Shown here: piece after piece, positions 1 through 4,566 of the stretch
How the letters are laid out: each line of letters starts with the position of its first letter
How positions within the stretch are numbered: the stretch's first letter is position 1
Source of the DNA: Chitinophagaceae bacterium
GTDB lineage: Bacteria; Bacteroidota; Bacteroidia; Chitinophagales; Chitinophagaceae
Assembly (NCBI GenBank): GCA_947461645.1
Contig: CANHMN010000122.1
Coordinates: 1 to 5,732 of the forward strand
Length of the DNA: 5,732 bases
Direction: 5' to 3'
The notes under the pieces: model-generated
What the model saw: only the letters and a program-made list of their open reading frames with translations
Databases searched by the model: none
Told to the model about the DNA's origin: nothing
Translations under genes and position numbers: made by a program

Positions 1-75
1 CTATGCAAGGTTTTATGATTAGGTTTGGTATACAATGGTGGTTTGTTAATTGATGTATGCTTTTGCTGTAATCTG

Positions 76-107
76 TTTGAACTGATTTTTTTCTTCCTTA
101 CATTTAC
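76..107 (+). promoter_or_regulatory. Candidate Bacteroidota-type promoter for the HYC_CC_PP-type gene
   Basis: A TTTG at 76-79 is followed after 19 bases by TACATTTAC at 99-107. This fits the Bacteroidota sigma-ABfr consensus (TTTG, about 19-21 bases, TAnnTTTG) with one mismatch in the -7 box. The box ends three bases before the GTG start at 111, so a transcript beginning about 5-7 bases downstream would have essentially no leader. The match is visible in the sequence; promoter activity is inferred, and AT-rich DNA can give such matches by chance. Confidence 0.42.
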
Positions 108-110
108 GTA

Positions 111-500
111 GTGAAAAAATGTATTCTCTCTCTGGTTACGGTCTTATACCTAATGTTGTCCATCGGCTTTTCCATGGATGTACATTATTGTATGGGTAGC
201 AGGGTAGGGGTTGATTTTTTTTCGGATAAGGATGGGAAATGTGGTAAATGTGGGATGCCTGAAGATGAGGACGGGAGTGGTTGTTGCAGCAATCAACATG
301 CTTTTTATAAAATAGTTGAAAGTCACAAGCATATCAACTCTTATTGTTTTTCGGCACCTTCTTTCGTAGCGCTTTTGCCTAAGGCATACCAGTTATTCAC
401 TTGGCATAACTTTCAACGTCAACCTGATTTAACTGCTTTAGAAGTAGTTGTTTTTGGCTCTCCGCCATTGTACCTCAAGAACAGGGTTTTCCGCATTTAG
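111..500 (+). CDS. Small exported Cys/His-rich protein, HYC_CC_PP family-like
   Basis: A 129-residue protein of unknown biochemical function. Residues 1-21 form a basic, hydrophobic export signal. The mature part carries the landmarks of the Bacteroidota family that, as I recall, is named HYC_CC_PP: HYC at 25-27, a Cys-Cys pair at 58-59 and a Pro-Pro pair at 118-119 near the C terminus. There is also a CGKC at 44-47 in an acidic, glycine-rich loop, plus His at 63, 72 and 74 and Cys at 79. The GTG start at 111 is chosen because it gives an MKK-type signal peptide; the next in-frame ATG (153) would cut the signal short. The gene lies 178 bases upstream of two HMA-domain genes on the same strand, which fits a role in envelope metal binding. 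That role is inferred from Cys/His content and neighbours, and no catalytic motif is seen. Disulfide or redox function is an alternative. Confidence 0.8.
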   Translation: MKKCILSLVTVLYLMLSIGFSMDVHYCMGSRVGVDFFSDKDGKCGKCGMPEDEDGSGCCSNQHAFYKIVESHKHINSYCFSAPSFVALLPKAYQLFTWHNFQRQPDLTALEVVVFGSPPLYLKNRVFRI

Positions 501-678
501 ATTTTTCTGTTATTTAATTGATGAACTGCTCACTACCGCGTATGTTCATTTATGTCATTCGTCAAATTAGCCGATATTCCATTTGCATGAAGTATCCTTA
601 AGAATTAGCTCCATTACAAGTGCGAGATTGTTTTTTAGGATATGGCATGTCACAATAAATCAAAATAAAAAAAAGCAC

Positions 679-1032
679 ATGAAACATTTCATCATTGCCA
701 TACTATGCTGTTCAGCATTGTTTTATTCTTCGAATACATTTGCTCAAAAAATGAGTTCCGATACCCTTAAAGTTTGGGGCAACTGTGGTATGTGTAAAAA
801 GACCATAGAAAAAGCGGCAAAATCAGCAGGAGCAAAAATGGCCAATTGGGACGCGGATCTTCATCAATTGATTGTCAGTTATAAGTCCGACAAAACATCC
901 AACTTGAAAATACAACAAGCTATAGCAGAATCAGGATATGATACGCAGGATGTAACAGCTTCCAATGAAGCGTACAACCAATTGCATGGTTGTTGTAAGT
1001 ATGAAAGAAAATCAATTATAAAAGAAAATTAA
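679..1032 (+). CDS. Exported HMA-domain metal-binding protein (CopZ/MerP-like), non-canonical NCGMC loop
   Basis: A 117-residue protein. Residues 1-23 are a signal peptide ending FAQ, so the product should act in the periplasm or cell envelope. One heavy-metal-associated domain follows (about residues 30-90), with the metal-binding pair C36 and C39 in the loop GNCGMCKK; the usual loop is GMTCxxC. The closing ESGYDT segment matches the end of HMA folds. A Cys-Cys pair at 105-106 within LHGCCKY adds a possible second ligand site. The ATG at 679 is preferred to an in-frame TTG at 583, because the extra 32 residues are not signal-like and the ATG places the signal peptide at the N terminus. Upstream, TCCATTTGC at 578-586 is a weak -7-like match. 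The next HMA gene starts five bases after the stop, so the two are probably co-transcribed. Copper is the likeliest ligand by family; this is inference. Confidence 0.85.
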   Translation: MKHFIIAILCCSALFYSSNTFAQKMSSDTLKVWGNCGMCKKTIEKAAKSAGAKMANWDADLHQLIVSYKSDKTSNLKIQQAIAESGYDTQDVTASNEAYNQLHGCCKYERKSIIKEN

Positions 1033-1037
1033 AACCG

Positions 1038-1583
1038 ATGAAAAACTTATTTTTTCTTCCGATTTGTTTTATGGTTTTTTGGGCAAACGCACAGGTTAGT
1101 AAGGTCAGTATTCAGGCTAGCGGCCTTACCTGCAGCATGTGCAGTAATTCCATCAACAAAGCATTACAGTCACTCGATTACGTAAAAGAGGTGGAAGCCG
1201 ATATCAAGAATTCTTCTTTTGAGGTTAGTTTCAAAGACCCAACCAAAGTGAATTTTGATCAACTCAAAAAAAAGGTTGAAGACGCCGGTTTTTTTGTTGC
1301 ACGCTTTGAAGCTTCAATGGTTTTCAATCATGAAGATATTTTCAATGATGCACACGTAAAATCAAATGGCTACTTGTTGCATTTCCTAAAAGTGCCTGAG
1401 AAAAATCTCACCGGTGAAGTGAAAGTCAAGTTCTTAGACAAAGGATTTGTTTCAGCCAAGGAATACAAAAAAAATGGTAGCCTCACCAAAATGGAATGCT
1501 ATAAAACCGGTTTAACTGCAGCTTGTTGCAAGCTTCAAAATCAAGCCGAGGGTTCCAGGATTTATCATGTAACACTTCCTTAA
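1038..1583 (+). CDS. Exported HMA-domain protein with Cys-containing C-terminal region
   Basis: A 181-residue protein. Residues 1-19 are a signal peptide ending ANAQ. An HMA domain spans about residues 21-88, with the near-canonical loop GLTCSMC (C32, C35) and the typical closing pattern ending in DAGFFV. The remaining 90 or so residues are not an HMA domain. They contain C154 and a Cys-Cys pair at 163-164 and end in a short hydrophobic strand (IYHVTL). I do not recognise this second part as a named domain. The product is expected in the periplasm, binding copper or another soft metal and perhaps handing it to a partner. The gene follows the first HMA gene after five bases and is closed by a strong terminator at 1589-1622. 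An A8 run near 1266-1273 stays in frame. The metal and partner are unknown. Confidence 0.83.
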   Translation: MKNLFFLPICFMVFWANAQVSKVSIQASGLTCSMCSNSINKALQSLDYVKEVEADIKNSSFEVSFKDPTKVNFDQLKKKVEDAGFFVARFEASMVFNHEDIFNDAHVKSNGYLLHFLKVPEKNLTGEVKVKFLDKGFVSAKEYKKNGSLTKMECYKTGLTAACCKLQNQAEGSRIYHVTLP

Positions 1584-1588
1584 ATCAC

Positions 1589-1622
1589 AAAGGATATGGT
1601 TGGCAAAGCCATATCCTTTTTT
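1589..1622 (+). terminator. Strong intrinsic terminator after the HMA gene pair
   Basis: A perfect 11-bp inverted repeat (AAAGGATATGG at 1589-1599, CCATATCCTTT at 1609-1619) encloses a nine-base loop, and the downstream arm runs into six T residues at 1617-1622. A T-G wobble and a T-A pair can extend the stem inward. It begins six bases after the stop codon of the second HMA gene and ends 11 bases before the ATG of the barrel gene, so it could also limit read-through into that gene. Confidence 0.87.
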
Positions 1623-1633
1623 AATTTCAAAAG

Positions 1634-2449
1634 ATGTTTAAGCATATATTATTTAGTTTGTTTTTTTTGCTTTTAGGGTTTTATGGCAATGCACAGGAGC
1701 TGTTTACATTTACAGAGCCGGCAAGCAATATGGCGGCCAGAAGCATTGGGTTGAGAATAAGCAATACCTTGATGTATGACAATTATGAAAAGTCAAATTC
1801 GTTTCACACCATGCCCGAATTTATGGTTGGATTGTCAAGAAAATTTATGATTCATGGCCTAGGTTTTTTTTCCAACAGAAACCAGTCTTTTATTGCTGAA
1901 GGAGGTTCTTTTTATTTGAAATACCGCTTCTTTTCGGTGGATGAAGTTCACAGCCATTTCAGAATGGCTTTGTATGGACGAACATCTTTCAATAATAGCG
2001 ACATACACCAACAGGCAATTGATTTAAACGGACACAATTCAGGCTACGAAATGGGTTTTATTGCCACAAAGCTTGTTCATAAAACTGCACTATCAGCTTC
2101 AACGTCATTTGTACATGCTGATGACAATGGCAAGAACAATGTATTCCCTTTTGCGTCCAACCAACGCGATGCATTAGCTTTTTCTTTTTCAATGGGCAAA
2201 TTGATGTTGCCCAAAACATACACGAGCTACAAACAAATCAATGTTAATGCTATGGTGGAATTTTTAGGTCAAACTAATATGGGAACGGGAAGAACTTTTG
2301 TAGATGTTGCCCCGGTGGTGCAGTTTATAGTTTTAAGTAAAATGAGGCTTGATGTGGGCTATAGGTTTTGCTTAGACAACACGCTATATCGTACTTCTCC
2401 ACAAGGCGGTTTATTGAGATTGGAATACAACCTGTTCAATGTCTTTTGA
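1634..2449 (+). CDS. Probable outer-membrane beta-barrel protein of a metal-handling locus
   Basis: A 271-residue protein with a clear signal peptide (residues 1-21, ending GNAQ). The mature chain has many short alternating hydrophobic/polar segments rich in aromatic residues, such as FYLKYRFF, FRMALYGRTSF and LRLEYNLFNVF at the very C terminus. A final strand ending in Phe is typical of barrels recognised by the BAM machinery. The mature start, FTEPASNMAARSIGLR, resembles what I recall from barrel proteins encoded beside copper/cation efflux genes in Bacteroidota. No catalytic motif is visible. It lies just after the terminator closing the HMA pair and shares their strand, so it is either expressed by partial read-through or has a promoter inside the preceding gene that I could not identify. 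A role in metal passage across the outer membrane is inference; an outer-membrane protein of unrelated function is possible. Confidence 0.72.
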   Translation: MFKHILFSLFFLLLGFYGNAQELFTFTEPASNMAARSIGLRISNTLMYDNYEKSNSFHTMPEFMVGLSRKFMIHGLGFFSNRNQSFIAEGGSFYLKYRFFSVDEVHSHFRMALYGRTSFNNSDIHQQAIDLNGHNSGYEMGFIATKLVHKTALSASTSFVHADDNGKNNVFPFASNQRDALAFSFSMGKLMLPKTYTSYKQINVNAMVEFLGQTNMGTGRTFVDVAPVVQFIVLSKMRLDVGYRFCLDNTLYRTSPQGGLLRLEYNLFNVF

Positions 2450-2452
2450 TGA

Positions 2453-2471
2453 TGAATACACCTTGTATTCA
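2453..2471. terminator. Possible bidirectional terminator hairpin between convergent genes
   Basis: TGAATACA at 2453-2460 and TGTATTCA at 2464-2471 form an 8-bp perfect inverted repeat with a three-base loop, placed between the barrel gene stop (2449) and the stop of the minus-strand ligase gene. The hairpin overlaps that gene's TGA (2469-2471). Neither side has a proper T-run, so it is a weak intrinsic terminator at best. The position suggests it limits read-through in both directions. Confidence 0.35.
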
Positions 2472-3656
2472 ATCCTTTTCAAAATAGGCAATTGTACCGC
2501 CCACCCAATTTTGTTCCTTGTTGTATCTGGTTCCTATCATATCTCCTTTGCTCAGCCTGGCGAGATTGTGAACGGCAAGCGGCCTTTTCCATTCTTTCTT
2601 CCAAAAATAGAAAAGCCTTACTTCCGCTTTAACTGAACCTTCAGGCGTAGCTATGCAAGGTTCGTAGTGAACTTTTTCCTGTAATATCCAGTTTTCCGGA
2701 TCAGTTATATTATCAATAGCTTCAGCCGTAACATCTATCAGTACGCCCGATCCTGCATAAGAAAACAGCGGTTTAAGTACATAGTTTTCAAGCGCAAGTG
2801 GTTGCTTCACTTCGTTTAAAAAATAACTTTCTGGAATACATTCGCCTTTCAAAAAAGGCAGAGTGTATTTGCTTATTCTGTAAAACCAGTTGGGATGTGG
2901 AATCCATTGTACATCATAATTTCCGTTGATGTTGATTTGGATGCTAGAGAGATTGTTTTTGATGTCTTCAAAAATCACTCTGTTGAAAATGATTTCAATT
3001 TTAATTGTTTTGTCTTGATTGCAGTAGTAAAGATTTTTGCCATCAGTGGTTAGTGTGGTCACACAAACCGTTTTTATGCCAAATAGTTTTTCCGTGCAGA
3101 TAAAGTCTATCGCTGTTTTTTGTTTTTCGGGTTGAAATTCCAAAAGAACAACATTTTCTTTAGCATGCCCCTGAAGTAAAATGTCATTCAGCAATTCAAG
3201 GTAGGACTTGCTGTTGAATCCATTCAAATAACTGTCATAGTTATCGGGTATTGTTGTGTAATTCCTTGTAAAAAAATCGCTGTAATATTGAAAAGCAAAC
3301 AAAGATGGAAATCCCTGCAACTCAATAAGCTTCGGCACAATATTGCCTCTTTCATCTTTGCAAATTCCAAAATCAATTACCATCATTTGCGGGTAGTCGT
3401 CTTCGTTAGCGAACTTCAATGATTCGGGTATCGACTTTTCTGTAAGGGCTTTAAAATCTGGCGAACAAATGAAGTCTATGATTTCTTCTCCTGCTTGAAG
3501 CATTAGCTTTTTAAAGCTTTTGTCAATGAAAACGGGTGTCTCCGCTATTCTGAATCCGGGTTTGATTGCCGCAATGGATTCAAATTGGTTAAGGTAGTTT
3601 TCGTAATGCTCTTTTGAGAAGGTTTGATTAAAAGCTTCTCTCAGTTGCTTGTTCAT
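2469..3656 (-). CDS. Circularly permuted ATP-grasp-like protein, putative carboxylate-amine/peptide ligase
   Basis: A 395-residue soluble protein with no signal peptide or membrane segment. The motif order fits circularly permuted ATP-grasp ligases of the glutathionylspermidine-synthetase type. First comes a metal-site-like segment, DFGICKDERGNIVPK (95-109) then LIELQGFPS (110-118); then IIFNRVIFEDI (222-232); then the nucleotide-binding strand and glycine loop YVLKPLFSYAGSGV (292-305); then a QE pair in WILQEKVHYEP (323-333), KAEVRLFYFW (343-352) and LARLSKGD (365-372). In ordinary ATP-grasp enzymes the glycine loop precedes the E-x-N-like metal motif; here it follows. Such enzymes activate a carboxylate as acyl phosphate and join it to an amine. 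The metal motif reads ELQG rather than the usual ExN, an oddity. The gene starts one base after the amidotransferase-like gene stops, so the two are almost certainly one transcript. Family assignment is by eye and the substrate is unknown. Confidence 0.65.
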   Translation of the reverse strand: MNKQLREAFNQTFSKEHYENYLNQFESIAAIKPGFRIAETPVFIDKSFKKLMLQAGEEIIDFICSPDFKALTEKSIPESLKFANEDDYPQMMVIDFGICKDERGNIVPKLIELQGFPSLFAFQYYSDFFTRNYTTIPDNYDSYLNGFNSKSYLELLNDILLQGHAKENVVLLEFQPEKQKTAIDFICTEKLFGIKTVCVTTLTTDGKNLYYCNQDKTIKIEIIFNRVIFEDIKNNLSSIQININGNYDVQWIPHPNWFYRISKYTLPFLKGECIPESYFLNEVKQPLALENYVLKPLFSYAGSGVLIDVTAEAIDNITDPENWILQEKVHYEPCIATPEGSVKAEVRLFYFWKKEWKRPLAVHNLARLSKGDMIGTRYNKEQNWVGGTIAYFEKD

Positions 3657-3657
3657 T

Positions 3658-4482
3658 TTATTGTGCTGATTTGGCCTCTAGGCATGACTGTAAAAATTGC
3701 GAAAGGATAGTAGCATTTGTTTTTTCAATTTTATCTGGATCATTGAGTTGGTCAATCATCGACTTCCATTTTTCTTCACCATAATTTTGAATAACCATAT
3801 TCTTTTTTTCAGCTCCGTGTAAGTAAGTCAACATGCCTTCTTTGTCTGCTTCCGGATGAAATTGCGTACCGATCATTTCTGTGTTGAATCTAATGGCCAT
3901 GATTGCTCTTTCAAGCGGAACATGCAGTCTTTCTTTCTCAATGGCCAATACTTTAGCCCCGAGTACGTTCAGCTTTTCTGTGTCGGGTTGAACTGCCTGG
4001 TATTCGCGATTGTCTACTGCATAAAAGGGATTGCTCAAGCCCATAAAAACGGTTTCTTTTTCACCATCATCATTCAAATGAACAGGGAATACGCCGAAGG
4101 ATGTGCTTTTTCTTTTATTTACGGTTGCAACATCAAAATACCTGCAAGCCAATTGAAAGGAATGGCAAATAAAAAAAACATGTTTTCTTTCTTTGCTCGG
4201 TTTGTACCGATTGAATTCAATAACGGAATCTAACCATTGGAAATAGTCTTTTTCCCAGTTGTTGGTATCATCTCCCAATGGACTTCCGGGCCCACCTGTA
4301 GAAAGATAAACGTCATAATCCTTTGCGGGAAAAGATTTTGAAAGCCGACATTCATATACGTCAACGGCAGCAACATGAACCTTGGCGGAAAAGTTTTCAA
4401 TAATTTCTCTGATGCAGCGCATTCCTTGGTTATCCGTTCCTGCATAGAGGTCTAAGACTGCTATTTTTAAAGGCGATTTCAT
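3658..4482 (-). CDS. Class I glutamine amidotransferase-like protein (atypical nucleophile loop)
   Basis: A 274-residue cytoplasmic protein from the ATG at 4480-4482; an in-frame TTG directly upstream would add one residue and is not needed. It has the class I (triad) amidotransferase layout: N-terminal KIAVLDLYAG, an oxyanion-type STGGPGSP (61-68), the nucleophile C106 in FFICHSFQ (103-110), SFGVFPVHL (128-136), and the H209/E211 pair in GTQFHPEAD (205-213). The loop lacks both glycines of the usual GxCxG (Phe104 and Ser108 replace them). About 60 residues follow the FHPE motif. Family members split glutamine to supply ammonia, or hydrolyse gamma-glutamyl bonds as PuuD does. No synthetase domain is attached, so it is not a full GMP synthase even though automated annotation may say so. 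The ATP-grasp-like gene starts one base after the stop, suggesting partnership: ammonia or amide supply to the ligase, or a hydrolase opposing it. Substrate unknown. Confidence 0.8.
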   Translation of the reverse strand: MKSPLKIAVLDLYAGTDNQGMRCIREIIENFSAKVHVAAVDVYECRLSKSFPAKDYDVYLSTGGPGSPLGDDTNNWEKDYFQWLDSVIEFNRYKPSKERKHVFFICHSFQLACRYFDVATVNKRKSTSFGVFPVHLNDDGEKETVFMGLSNPFYAVDNREYQAVQPDTEKLNVLGAKVLAIEKERLHVPLERAIMAIRFNTEMIGTQFHPEADKEGMLTYLHGAEKKNMVIQNYGEEKWKSMIDQLNDPDKIEKTNATILSQFLQSCLEAKSAQ

Positions 4483-4493
4483 CAATTTGTGGT

Positions 4494-4502
4494 GCTAAAG
4501 TA
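4494..4502 (-). promoter_or_regulatory. Weak -7-like box upstream of the amidotransferase/ligase pair
   Basis: On the minus strand these bases read TACTTTAGC, one mismatch from TAnnTTTGC. The box ends 11 bases before the ATG at 4482. No convincing TTTG is seen 19-21 bases further upstream, so this is a tentative call, supported mainly by its position in the 84-base divergent intergenic region. Confidence 0.27.
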
Positions 4503-4525
4503 CCAATTTTATATTGAAGCTGTTC

Positions 4526-4558
4526 TTGAAGTCGTTGGCTATTTATTTCTATCTTTAC
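4526..4558 (+). promoter_or_regulatory. Candidate Bacteroidota-type promoter for rimO
   Basis: TTG at 4526-4528 is followed after 21 bases by TATCTTTAC at 4550-4558, close to the TTTG / TAnnTTTG consensus. The box ends eight bases before the rimO ATG, predicting a leader of only a few bases. The -7 box shares its TTTAC ending with the candidate upstream of position 111. The match is seen; activity is inferred. Confidence 0.42.
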
Positions 4559-4566
4559 AAATAGTT

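Noticed and set aside
3..53. Short open frame at the left edge as the tail of an upstream gene
   Set aside because: Only 16 codons are visible with no recognisable motif; it cannot be told apart from noncoding DNA.
583..678. N-terminal extension of the first HMA protein from a TTG start at 583
   Set aside because: The added 32 residues are not signal-like and would bury the clear signal peptide that begins at the ATG at 679.
1264..1275. A8 run in the second HMA gene, and a T8 run (read on the minus strand) beside the amidotransferase nucleophile, as programmed slippage sites or frameshift errors
   Set aside because: Both frames continue intact with family motifs on each side, so no frameshift needs to be invoked.
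679..1583. Mercury-resistance (merP) assignment for the HMA pair
   Set aside because: No merT, merA or merR is present in the window, and HMA folds are shared with copper chaperones, so a specific mercury call is not supported.
2651..2662. Twelve-base match CTATGCAAGGTT shared with bases 1-12, considered as a repeat or attachment site
   Set aside because: The second copy lies inside the coding sequence of the ligase gene, the match does not extend, and no integrase or duplicated flank is seen; coincidence is the simplest explanation.
3856..4233. Open frame on the plus strand inside the amidotransferase gene, and other antisense or overlapping frames at 150-332, 2439-2636, 4230-4445 and 4686-4919
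   Set aside because: Each overlaps a gene with recognisable domains, shows no family motif and has low-complexity or atypical composition; they are treated as chance open frames.
3658..4482. GMP synthase (guaA) assignment
   Set aside because: Only the amidotransferase half is present, with an atypical nucleophile loop; there is no ATP pyrophosphatase or dimerisation domain.
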